Source: Paraburkholderia bryophila
GTDB taxonomy: Bacteria > Pseudomonadota > Gammaproteobacteria > Burkholderiales > Burkholderiaceae
Reading direction: 5' to 3'
Length of the DNA: 64,000 nt
NCBI RefSeq assembly: GCF_013409255.1
Contig: NZ_JACCAS010000002.1
Location: forward strand, 2,160,001 to 2,224,000
Part shown: piece by piece, positions 24,901 to 32,990 of the stretch
How positions within the stretch are numbered: the first letter of the stretch is position 1
Layout: each line of letters begins with the position of its first letter
The notes under the pieces: model-generated
Told to the model about the DNA's origin: nothing
The model's database searches: none
Seen by the model: only the letters and a program-made list of their open reading frames with translations
Position numbers and translations under genes: made by a program

Positions 24901-26571
24901 CTACGCGTGATTTTGCAGGTCGACGACGTGATCGGTTGAATGGATCGTGCTCTTGCGATGCGTGATGGCCAGCACGGTGACTTCGTCCGCCAGCGTGCGG
25001 ATATGGTCCATGATGCCGGTCTCCGTGGGCTCATCGAGTGCGGAACTGGCTTCGTCGAGAAACAGCAGCTTCGGTTTGCCGTAGAGCGCGCGGGCGATGG
25101 CCACCCGTTGACGCTCACCGCCCGACAGCTTCAGGCCGCGTTCGCCGATTACCGTGGCGAATCCATCGGGCAGATCTTCGATCCGCGTGAGAATCGCGGC
25201 TCTCGCTGCGGCCTCGCGTAAGCGAGTTTCGTCGACCTCCCGGCCGAGCACGATATTCGCCGTTAGCGTGTCGTTGAGCAACATGATCTCCTGCGGAACG
25301 ACGCCGACCATGCCGTACCAATCCTTGCGGGCGATCTCGCGCAGATCGAAGCCGTCGATACGGATCTCTCCTTCCGAAGGCTCGATCGCTTTTAACGCCA
25401 GCTTGAACACCGTGGATTTACCCGAGCCGGATTCGCCGGTGAGGAATGTCACCGCGCCTCTCGCAGCCGTAAAAGACACATCGGACACGCCGCGCCCATC
25501 CTCATACGTGAAACCGACACGCCGGAATTCAATCCGCCCGTTGCTCGCGGGCAATTCGGTGCGCGGCGAAGCGGGTTCGATCTCCTCGGCGGCCGCCCAC
25601 ATGCGGGCAAAAGGTTGTATCCGTGCATACGACTGAATGAGGTTTTCGATCGCCAGTCCCACCATTTCGAACGGATGGTTGAGTTCGAGCAGCAGCACGT
25701 TGAACAACACGATATCGCCGACGCTCACCAGCCCAGCCTTGTAGCGCGGCAGAAAAAGAGTAAAGGCGATCACAAACTGGAGTGTGAGCGCCACGCCATA
25801 CACTCCGGCATATGCGATCCGTTTAACGCAAAAGCTCCGCCAGTTCTCCAGAACTTCCGTAGCGCCATGATTGAAGCGGTTGCTCATCCACCCGGAACTG
25901 CCGAAATAGCGCAGCGTTTCCATCGACGTGATTGCATTGCCGACCAGGCTCGCATTGGCTTGCGCAACACTGATCGCCCGATTCAGGTGTGGCCGTGTCC
26001 AAACGTTGGTGAAATAGGTGAGAGAAGTGAATACCGCGCCGTAGAGGAGCACGACCGCGGCGATTTTTGTATCGAGCGCGGCGCCCAGGACGGCCAGTGT
26101 CAAGACGAGCTGGATGGCGCCGGGCAGAATAATGCTCAATACCAGGTTCACCGTCATGCTGAGGGCTTGCGCACCCTGTGCCTGAGCGGCCTGAACTTCC
26201 ACCGGATTATGTTCGATAAAAAAGCGCGGCGACTTTTTCGACAGACGCTCGAAGAAGCTGGTGGACGAGATGAAATTCAGATTTTCGGCGGCCATCAGCG
26301 CAAGATATCTCGCCGTGTTTCCCAACGTGAGCGAGGCGCCGACGAGGATCGCGTAAAGCAGGAATCCCGCGAAAATCGTCTCGATCAGATGATGACTGGA
26401 AAGCCGGTCGACCAGGCGGGAAAAGGCAAACGGCGCGAAGACCGAGACCAGCGAGGAACCTGCTACGACTGCCGCGACGAGGGCTATGGTGCCGCGAGAC
26501 ATGTGCCAGAACTTACTGAGAATACTGCTGACGGGAGACGCTACGATATGCCAATTGGTTTGTTTAATCAT
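24901..26571 (-). CDS. ABC half-transporter (fused membrane and ATPase domains)
   Basis: The ~556-residue protein has an N-terminal ABC-transporter-type-1 membrane domain of about six helices (residues 28-320). The ATPase has Walker A GESGSGKST (about 379-387), signature LSGGERQ (482-488) and Walker B LLFLDEA (502-508). Homodimers of this layout export metals, lipids or peptides; the ATM1-like region (LGNTARYLAL, RYFGSSGWMSNRF) gives no firm substrate. ATG 26571 is preceded by AAGAGG; a GTG two codons earlier is too close to it. The gene follows a CPBP-family protease gene on the same strand after 99 nt, suggesting a peptide processing/export or self-protection pair. Confidence 0.88.
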   Translation of the reverse strand: MIKQTNWHIVASPVSSILSKFWHMSRGTIALVAAVVAGSSLVSVFAPFAFSRLVDRLSSHHLIETIFAGFLLYAILVGASLTLGNTARYLALMAAENLNFISSTSFFERLSKKSPRFFIEHNPVEVQAAQAQGAQALSMTVNLVLSIILPGAIQLVLTLAVLGAALDTKIAAVVLLYGAVFTSLTYFTNVWTRPHLNRAISVAQANASLVGNAITSMETLRYFGSSGWMSNRFNHGATEVLENWRSFCVKRIAYAGVYGVALTLQFVIAFTLFLPRYKAGLVSVGDIVLFNVLLLELNHPFEMVGLAIENLIQSYARIQPFARMWAAAEEIEPASPRTELPASNGRIEFRRVGFTYEDGRGVSDVSFTAARGAVTFLTGESGSGKSTVFKLALKAIEPSEGEIRIDGFDLREIARKDWYGMVGVVPQEIMLLNDTLTANIVLGREVDETRLREAAARAAILTRIEDLPDGFATVIGERGLKLSGGERQRVAIARALYGKPKLLFLDEASSALDEPTETGIMDHIRTLADEVTVLAITHRKSTIHSTDHVVDLQNHA

Positions 26572-26670
26572 CTGCACGCCTCTTTGCGATAGGTAACCGG
26601 CGATGATCGGAGATTGTACGAAGCGGTGTTGAATGCCTATGACCGGAGCGCGGGCAGGGTTGTTCAGCTT

Positions 26671-27645
26671 TTACGCTGGCCGTCCGCCGTTTTTCGGCAA
26701 GGTTCGAATGATCACGAACGCGAGCAAGGCCATCATCGGCAGCATCAGTACGCTGCCTTCCGGACCTGCCGCGCCGCCACTCAACCAGGCGGGTCCACTT
26801 GTGTGGCTCGTCAGCCAATGTCCGGTCGCCATCGAGCCGCTATCGGCGACACCGAACACAAACGATTGGCTCCAGTCCCACGCGGCGTGAAAGCCGATGA
26901 TCCACCACAGCGACCCCGTGCGCCAAACCGCGAGACAGAACACGAGCCCGGCGGCGGCGACGGACGCAATGCCGAATACCGTCTCGCCCGGATTGCCCAT
27001 ATGCGCGAGCGCAAAAATAGCGGCGGTGACGATAGTGGCGACGACGGGGCCCACGCCGCGAAGCAAACGGAAGAACACGTAGCCCCGGAAACACAATTCC
27101 TCGTTAAACGCGACGAGCAGGAACAACGCCCCCCAGACCGCGGCCGATTGAATCAGCGGTCCCAATTGCAGGCCGGACAGTTCAATGGTCACCGCGTGAA
27201 AATAGCGCAGCGCGGCCATCATGAGCGACATGGCCAGAACACCGAAGAAGAGTCCTTGCACGAGATGGGCAACGCGATGTCGTGCACGCAGTCCATAGTC
27301 GAGCCACGAGCGTTTGTCGATCAGACTCATGATTTTGGTGGCGACGACGCCCGCCAGGATCATGACGATTTCTCCGATGAGCATTCTCGTCGGGACCATC
27401 TCCGTGGTTCTGGGCGGAAGGTGATGCAGCAGATGTGCGATAAACGCCGCGCCCGCAATCAAACCGCTGACGATCATGACAAAGAGCAACGCGGCCCAGC
27501 CTGAGCGCAGGCCGTCTTGGCCGATCCAGATACGTTTGAATTTGCCACCGAAGAAACGACGCAACCGGCCGGGCTGTTGCGAGAGTGGGTCGACACTACG
27601 ATCAGGACCGCTCGACGCCGTGCTGTAGTGCTTCGAATCGCTCAT
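26671..27645 (-). CDS. CPBP-family intramembrane metalloprotease
   Basis: The 324-residue multi-span membrane protein has the CPBP (CAAX protease and bacteriocin-processing) motifs: EE at 182-183 with Arg187 (NEELCFRGYVF), His215 (FALAHMGNP) and His253 (GFHAAWDWS). The first 48 residues are hydrophilic, with several positive charges before the first membrane segment. Members process prenylated or bacteriocin-like peptides or give bacteriocin immunity. Start ATG 27645 follows GAGGCAACGC; a longer frame to 27768 lacks a site. It is the first gene of a pair with the ABC half-transporter. No precursor peptide gene was found. Confidence 0.85.
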   Translation of the reverse strand: MSDSKHYSTASSGPDRSVDPLSQQPGRLRRFFGGKFKRIWIGQDGLRSGWAALLFVMIVSGLIAGAAFIAHLLHHLPPRTTEMVPTRMLIGEIVMILAGVVATKIMSLIDKRSWLDYGLRARHRVAHLVQGLFFGVLAMSLMMAALRYFHAVTIELSGLQLGPLIQSAAVWGALFLLVAFNEELCFRGYVFFRLLRGVGPVVATIVTAAIFALAHMGNPGETVFGIASVAAAGLVFCLAVWRTGSLWWIIGFHAAWDWSQSFVFGVADSGSMATGHWLTSHTSGPAWLSGGAAGPEGSVLMLPMMALLAFVIIRTLPKNGGRPA

Positions 27646-27958
27646 GCGTTGCCTCGTTTTTTTGTTTTGCTTGTAGAGATAAACCTGGGACGTATTCGGG
27701 CCGCGCGTTACATTAGCCCTACAAAAAGCGCTTGAGTGCGCAGGCGGCTCCGATTCTCGACGAACCATGATGCTGCGTCAACTGACTGTTTATCGTGGAC
27801 CTGCACCTACGCGATAGGCATAAGTCGAGCGGCCGCAGTTGGTGCGGTTTCCGTCTCCGTCGAGAGCAAAACGGCACGATTACACGAATCCGCAACGATG
27901 CTTTCAGAAGAAGGTCAGGGTCCTCTGGGCGGACCCGACCGCTCCCACCGCACGTTAC
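27646..27958. other. intergenic region without recognised gene
   Basis: This 313-nt gap lies between the start of the CPBP protease gene and the 3' end of the broken SDR gene, both leftward. It must contain the promoter of the protease/ABC pair; the side near the protease is T-rich on the given strand. A 78-codon rightward frame at 27736-27972 has no ribosome binding site and no family resemblance. I see no hairpin or repeat of note. Confidence 0.5.
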
Positions 27959-28553
27959 CTAGCTCCGACTAACAGAAACCCCACCGTCGACAAGCATCGC
28001 GGTGCCCGTCATGAAACTCGACGCTTCGGACGCGAGATGGAGCACCGACCGCGCAATCTCCTCCGGCCGCGCGAGGCGCTTCAGCGCATGAAGATTCTGC
28101 ACATACGCGCGAGCCTCCGGCGTGCTGGCCACGGCCTGTCCCATTGGCGTATCGGTGCCGCCCGGCAGGATGGCGTTGGCACGAATGCCCTTGTTGCCGA
28201 ACTCCGCCGCGATCACTTTCGTTAGTCCGACCAACCCGGCTTTGCTGGCCGCATACCTGTGCCATTTCGCCGGTGGTCCCGACATTGTTGAACGCAACGT
28301 CCAAACCACCGAAGCGATTCACCGCCGCCTCCACCAAACGCGGCGCGAGCAGCACGTCGCGCGCGTCGCCGGCGACGGCGAGCGCCCGGCCACTGTTCGC
28401 TTCGATCTCGGCCACCAACGCATCGAGCTCGGCCCGACGACGAGCGCTAACGACGAGGCGGGCGCCTTCCATTGCGAACAGCTTTGCCGTTGCATAGCCA
28501 ATGCCTGAGCTTGCGCCGGTGACAATGGCGACTTTGCCGGTCAATGCATGCAT
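27959..28553 (-). pseudogene. broken short-chain dehydrogenase (SDR) gene
   Basis: From ATG 28553 the frame encodes a normal SDR start (ALTGKVAIVTGASSGIGYATA) through the NAD-site strands to FGGLDVAFNNVGTTGEMAQV. It then changes frame at about 28252. The other frame resumes with YAASKAGLVGLTKVIAAEFG, which carries the catalytic Tyr and Lys, and runs to a normal SDR C-terminus (SFMTGTAMLVDGG) with its stop at 27959. About 45 codons, including the catalytic Ser region, are missing at the junction. The total length (~595 nt) is short of the usual ~750. It probably made a second enzyme under the adjacent TetR regulator before decaying. Confidence 0.85.
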
Positions 28554-28694
28554 GATCGTGTTCCCTGTGTCGAGTGATACGGGCGACGTTGCCCGCGGCG
28601 AGATAGTGCCGAGGCGTCCCGGTTCTAACACTCCGTTTCTTGCGGTTCGATTCGATGCTGCAACTCAGCCATCCAATCGGACCCGCTCACGAGC

Positions 28695-29384
28695 TCAACG
28701 CTTCACAGTTGCTCGCCCACTTCCGCTCATTTCCCGCACACCCACCCTCGCACGCTCACGCCGACGTCGCCGAAGCAGATACGCGTCCACCATATCCACC
28801 AGTTCCTGTTTAAGCACAGGCAAACCGATCGTCCCCCGATGCGCGGCGTCATGAATCACGCCCGCCACCGCAGCGGAAACGACCTGCGCGGCCGCATCGG
28901 CGGATTCGCGGTTTCGCGCGTCGTCCGGTTGCGCGATCAATGCCGCGTAGCAGCGCAAATACTCCGCCTCGAAGCGGTCATGAACCGACCTTGGCCCACG
29001 AGCGCGCGGCGCCTCCTCAAGCAGCACGCGATGCAGCGCCGGGTTAATGCTGTGAACGCCGATCATGCCGTCGACCAATTGCTCCACACGCCGCGCCAGC
29101 GGCAACGTCTCATCACCGATTCCGCGCAGCACCGCGAGAATCTCGTCGAAGTGGCGCGCCGTGATTGCCTCGGACAAGATCAGCTTGTTCGGAAAATACT
29201 GGTACAGCGAGCCGATGCTCACGCCGGCAGCTTCGGCAACCTCATTGGTCGTGAAACCGGCCCAGCCGCGGCGGCCCAAAACCTGAGCCCCGGCCATCAG
29301 AATCGCTTCGACCGTGGCACGGGAACGCGCCTGGCGCGGCTCTTTGCGCATCGTCGAAGGACGCGAGGGAATGCGAGTAGTCAA
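28695..29384 (-). CDS. TetR-family transcriptional regulator
   Basis: The 229-residue protein has the TetR HTH (TVEAILMAGAQVLGRRGW, then TTNEVAEAAGVSIGSLYQYFPNK) in its first 75 residues. A helical ligand domain follows, with a basic tail (LLRRRRRERARVGV). I take the TTG at 29384 as start because CCGGAG lies 7 nt before it; ATG at 29351 is an alternative with no clear site. It is divergent from an MDR oxidoreductase and upstream of the broken SDR gene. An operator-like dyad lies in the shared 92-nt gap. Confidence 0.88.
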   Translation of the reverse strand: MTTRIPSRPSTMRKEPRQARSRATVEAILMAGAQVLGRRGWAGFTTNEVAEAAGVSIGSLYQYFPNKLILSEAITARHFDEILAVLRGIGDETLPLARRVEQLVDGMIGVHSINPALHRVLLEEAPRARGPRSVHDRFEAEYLRCYAALIAQPDDARNRESADAAAQVVSAAVAGVIHDAAHRGTIGLPVLKQELVDMVDAYLLRRRRRERARVGVREMSGSGRATVKR

Positions 29385-29405
29385 GTGTCTGCTCCGGGGA
29401 GAATA

Positions 29406-29420
29406 TGAGCGCTATGCTCA
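29406..29420. promoter_or_regulatory. candidate TetR operator
   Basis: TGAGC (29406-29410) and GCTCA (29416-29420) form an inverted repeat with a 5-nt spacer in the gap between the TetR gene and the divergent oxidoreductase. Its distance from both start codons (22 and 57 nt) suits a repressor of both genes. The arms are short, so the site rests mainly on position. Confidence 0.4.
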
Positions 29421-29476
29421 CATTGTTCGACACGTTTGGCAATGACGTGCGCGCATAGCCTCACGAGGACTTTCAA

Positions 29477-30511
29477 ATGACCCAGACACTCCCCGCCACC
29501 AGCCGCGAAGTTCGCTTGAAGTCGCAGCCTGAAGGCTTGCCCCACGCCGACAACTTCGAGATCGTTTCGACATCGCTGCCGAAGCCATCCGATCATGAGG
29601 TGCTGGTTCGCAACCACTACTTCCTACTGTCCGCGTCACTGCGCATGATGATCAGCAAAGGCGCGCAAGACGTAAAAGGCGTGCCGTTCCCCGCCTTGCG
29701 CGAGGGCGACACGCTGGCGGCCGAAGCGCTTGGTGAAATCGTTTCCGCGCCTGCGGGCAGCGGTTTTTATCCAGGCGACCTGGTGCTGCATTTTCAGGGC
29801 TGGCGCGAATACGCAGCGGTCCCTACGGCGGATTGCAAGCGGGTTATCGGAGGATTGCCGGACCCGATCGCGTATCTGGGGCATGGCTGGACCGCCTATG
29901 CCGCACTGACTCGCGGCGTGGCGATTCACCCCGGCGACACGGTTTTTATTTCCAGCGCGGCCGGCGCGAACGGTTCGATGGCCGGGCAGATCGCGCGTTT
30001 GCTGGGCGCGGGGCGCGTGATCGGCAGCACCAGTTCCCGCGAGAAGGCGGCGCGGTTAGTGTCCGAGTTGGGTTACGACGCGGCGGTGTGGCGAGGCGCT
30101 ACACCGATTGCCGAACAGCTGGCTGAGGCCGCACCGGAAGGTATCGATGTGTTTCTCGACAATGTCGGCGGCGAACAACTGCAGGCGGCGATTGCGAGCG
30201 CGCGTGAAGGCGCGCGCGTGGTGATCGTCGGTACGCTGTCGGGGCAACTGGCGAGCCATGGCGCGGGCAGAACCGCGCCGGTCGAACTGGATTCCGTGCA
30301 GCTATTGGTGAAGCGCATCACACTGCGCGGCTACAGCGCCGACGACGATCCCGAAGCCTACGCGGAGTGGATTCAACAATTCGCACGATGGCTGGACGCG
30401 GGCAGCATCCGCTTTCCGCACGAGATCATCGACGGGCTCGACCATGCGCCGCTCGCGTTGGAGCAGGTGATTCGAGGAGATTACTTCGGAACAGTGGTGA
30501 TCAAACCGTAA
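29477..30511 (+). CDS. NADP-dependent MDR oxidoreductase (alkenal/curcumin reductase-like)
   Basis: The 344-residue zinc-free medium-chain reductase resembles leukotriene B4 12-hydroxydehydrogenase/CurA proteins: VRLKSQPEGLPHADNFEIV, a GHGWTAYAAL segment, the nucleotide-binding stretch VFISSAAGANGSMAGQIARLLGA, DVFLDNVGGE, and the C-terminal HAPLALEQVIRGDYFGTVVIKP. Such enzymes reduce the double bond of alpha,beta-unsaturated aldehydes and ketones. CACGAGGACTTTCAA precedes the ATG. It is divergent from a TetR gene that probably represses it. Confidence 0.88.
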   Translation: MTQTLPATSREVRLKSQPEGLPHADNFEIVSTSLPKPSDHEVLVRNHYFLLSASLRMMISKGAQDVKGVPFPALREGDTLAAEALGEIVSAPAGSGFYPGDLVLHFQGWREYAAVPTADCKRVIGGLPDPIAYLGHGWTAYAALTRGVAIHPGDTVFISSAAGANGSMAGQIARLLGAGRVIGSTSSREKAARLVSELGYDAAVWRGATPIAEQLAEAAPEGIDVFLDNVGGEQLQAAIASAREGARVVIVGTLSGQLASHGAGRTAPVELDSVQLLVKRITLRGYSADDDPEAYAEWIQQFARWLDAGSIRFPHEIIDGLDHAPLALEQVIRGDYFGTVVIKP

Positions 30512-30553
30512 GCGGAAACCAAAAAAACGGAAAGCGAAAAACACCAGTCCCCA

Positions 30554-31726
30554 TCAACCGCCCATCATCCCGGTGTCGCGAAGCTTCCGCAGTTTCGCGT
30601 ACAACGTAGTCCGCGACAAACCGAGTTGTCGCGCCGCCGCCGCGATATTGCCGGCGTGCTCATCGATCGCGCTCTGGATTGCATTGAGCGTTTGCTCTTG
30701 CAAACTGCCTTGCTTGCCGCTCCCGGCCAGAGCCGGTGCCGCCTGACCGAAGCCCGCGACAGTAACAGGCGCAGCACGTCGCGCAGTGCTGCGATTCAAC
30801 GGCGCGCGCGCATATTCCACCCAGATATGGCTGCCGTCCGCGCGCGCGACGCGTTGCACGCCGCGGCCTCGTTGCAGCAAGCGGTTGAGTTGCGCGGGCG
30901 TCGCGTCGTCGAAAATTTGGCGCAACTCCAGAGCCGGCAGCGGCGCGCCCGTGGGCAGCGAGAGCATGCGCCGCGCCATCCGGCTGGCGGCGCGCAACTG
31001 GCCGTCTTCTTCGACCGCGAGCAGGCCGGCGAGCGGCGTGCCGAGCCAGCGCGGATCATGTTGCACGCGCAACAGATGACAGCCCCGCAGCGTGGCGAAC
31101 AGACGCTGTTCGGCTGCCAGCGCGGCGAGCCGGAACTGCTCCTGAACCTGCGACACGTTCCGTTTCCCGGTGCCGGTAATATCCAGCGCGCCGATCACTT
31201 CGCCGTGAAAGCCGAACAACGGCACGGCGAGACAGAACACCCGTTCGAACTCATCGAGGTAATGTTCGCCGCCCGCCACGATGGTTTCCGTGCCGTCGTG
31301 AATCACGCAACCCGGCGCAGTCGTGCCGATGTTGGGCTCGACGACGCGCCGGCCCGGCGTGATCGGCAGCAACAGGTCGTCGTCGCAGGAGGGACTCTGT
31401 CGTGCGTGAACGATGGTGCCTTCGGTATTGACGCAGAAGATCGTCCAGTCGGTGCCGCCGAACGCGTCCCACAACTGTTCGATTTCGTCGACGACGCAAC
31501 TATAGAGACGCCGGTCGGCTTTCGAGTCGCGCAAGGTGCGCGACTTATCCAGCAGCTCGTATTGCGGCGTGCTGGAGGGCAGCAAGCCGGTGCCGCGCGA
31601 GCGCTCCCACGAGCGCGCGACCGGCGCGGACAGCAGCGCCGCCGGCAACTGCTCACCGCCGACAAACCGCGCGCGCGCCACATGCAGGCGTTGTTGCCGT
31701 GAATCCGCTGAAGCGATCTTGGCCAT
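30554..31726 (-). CDS. GAF-sensor regulator with Fis-type HTH but no AAA+ domain (AcoR-like)
   Basis: The 390-residue protein resembles the sensor part of AcoR-type activators: an N-terminal region with ARSWERSRGTGLLPSS, then a GAF-like domain (TEGTIVHARQSPSCDDD, PNIGTTAPGCVIHDGTETIVAGGEHYLDEFERVFCLAVPLF, GALDITGTG). It ends in a Fis-type HTH (GNIAAAARQLGLSRTTLYAKLRKL). The ~240-residue AAA+ sigma54 domain normally between these parts is absent, so it should work with sigma70 promoters or as a repressor. ATG 31726 follows GGAGACCCGT. It lies 98 nt after the alcohol dehydrogenase gene on the same strand, and probably controls that operon. Confidence 0.83.
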   Translation of the reverse strand: MAKIASADSRQQRLHVARARFVGGEQLPAALLSAPVARSWERSRGTGLLPSSTPQYELLDKSRTLRDSKADRRLYSCVVDEIEQLWDAFGGTDWTIFCVNTEGTIVHARQSPSCDDDLLLPITPGRRVVEPNIGTTAPGCVIHDGTETIVAGGEHYLDEFERVFCLAVPLFGFHGEVIGALDITGTGKRNVSQVQEQFRLAALAAEQRLFATLRGCHLLRVQHDPRWLGTPLAGLLAVEEDGQLRAASRMARRMLSLPTGAPLPALELRQIFDDATPAQLNRLLQRGRGVQRVARADGSHIWVEYARAPLNRSTARRAAPVTVAGFGQAAPALAGSGKQGSLQEQTLNAIQSAIDEHAGNIAAAARQLGLSRTTLYAKLRKLRDTGMMGG

Positions 31727-31824
31727 ACGGGTCTCCAGTCAGCGCAGCGTCACTGACCGCTGCCGCGCCATGCCCGCACAGAATACCTCAGCGCTTGCGC
31801 GCAGCATCGCCAACCCGGCACCCG

Positions 31825-32970
31825 TCAATGCGCGAACCGCAGGATCGGTTTGAGCGTGACGCCGCTGCTGCTATCTTCGGCGGCCTGGTTGATCTGGTCG
31901 AGCGGGTAGAACCGGACCAGCTTGTCGAACGGAAACCGCCCTTGCTGATACAACTGCACGAGTTGCGGAATGAAGATTTGCGGCACGCTGTCGCCTTCCA
32001 CGATGCCGCGTATCGTGCGCCCATTCAGCAGCAGACTGTTGATGTCGAACTGCGCCAGGGTGCCGAGCGGCGGCGCGCCGACCACGCCCATCGCGCCGAG
32101 CCGGCCGAGCGTTTCGATGCCTTGCGACAGCACCTCCGCGCGGCCCGTCGATTCGAGCGCGAAATCCACGCCCCCTCCGGTGATCTCGCGAATCGCTTCG
32201 ATCATGTCGACTTCACGGCTATTCACGGTATGCGTCGCGCCCAGCTCTTTGGCCAGCGTCAGCCGGGACGGCACGACGTCGACGGCGATGATCGTGGCGG
32301 CGCCCGCGACCCGCGCGGCCATCACCGCGCTAAGGCCCACCGCGCCCGCGCCGAGGCTCGCGAAGCTGCTGCCCGGCCGCACCTTCAACGAGTTGATGAC
32401 GGCCCCCGCGCCGGTCTGGATACCGCAGCCGAGCGGCCCGAGCAACTCCAGCGGCGCGTCGCGCGGCACCTTGATGGCATTGTTTTCGCGCGCGATCGCA
32501 AAGCTTGCGAACGACGACTGCGCGAAGAAATGATCGTGCAGCGGCCGTCCTTCGTCGTCTTCGATCGCGTTGCGGCCTTCGAGATCGCCGCCGCCGAAGT
32601 TCAATCCGAAGAAGTGCTGGCAGTACGCGCCGTGGCCACCGCTGCAAGAGGCGCAGTAACCGCACGCGCCATAAGTCAGCACCACATGATCGCCGACCTT
32701 GAGGTTCTTGACGGCAGGACCGGTCTCTTCGACGACGCCCGCGCCTTCGTGTCCCAGCACGGCCGGCAAGGGCACCGGGTAGTATTGATCGCGCACGATC
32801 AGATCGGTATGGCACAGGCCGGTCGCCACGACGCGGACCAGCACCTCGTCGTCTTTTGGCGCGCGAATCCGCGCCTGCCGGATCGCGAAGGGCTCGCCCT
32901 TCGCGGTCGCGACGGCGGCGGTGATGGCGCGAAATCCGGCGGCCGTTGTCGTTGATGTCGATGTTGTCAT
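31825..32970 (-). CDS. zinc-dependent alcohol dehydrogenase (aryl-alcohol dehydrogenase type)
   Basis: The 381-residue enzyme has the zinc alcohol dehydrogenase layout: catalytic zinc ligands in GLCHTDL and LGHEGAGVVE, a structural zinc Cys cluster (CGYCASCSGGHGAYC), and an NAD-binding GAGAVGLSAV. Sequences such as GPLGCGIQTGAGAVINSLKV are typical of benzyl/aryl-alcohol dehydrogenases (XylB/AreB group). It should oxidise an alcohol to the aldehyde that the upstream aldehyde dehydrogenase uses. ATG 32970 follows AAGGAGACAGCC, 20 nt after the aldehyde dehydrogenase stop. The longer frame to 33039 runs into that gene. Confidence 0.9.
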   Translation of the reverse strand: MTTSTSTTTAAGFRAITAAVATAKGEPFAIRQARIRAPKDDEVLVRVVATGLCHTDLIVRDQYYPVPLPAVLGHEGAGVVEETGPAVKNLKVGDHVVLTYGACGYCASCSGGHGAYCQHFFGLNFGGGDLEGRNAIEDDEGRPLHDHFFAQSSFASFAIARENNAIKVPRDAPLELLGPLGCGIQTGAGAVINSLKVRPGSSFASLGAGAVGLSAVMAARVAGAATIIAVDVVPSRLTLAKELGATHTVNSREVDMIEAIREITGGGVDFALESTGRAEVLSQGIETLGRLGAMGVVGAPPLGTLAQFDINSLLLNGRTIRGIVEGDSVPQIFIPQLVQLYQQGRFPFDKLVRFYPLDQINQAAEDSSSGVTLKPILRFAH

Positions 32971-32990
32971 GGCTGTCTCCTTGGCGTGCT

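Noticed and set aside
27736..27972. 78-codon rightward frame, possible precursor peptide for the CPBP/ABC pair
   Set aside because: Opposite strand to the pair, no ribosome binding site, no leader or Cys/Ser/Thr-rich core.
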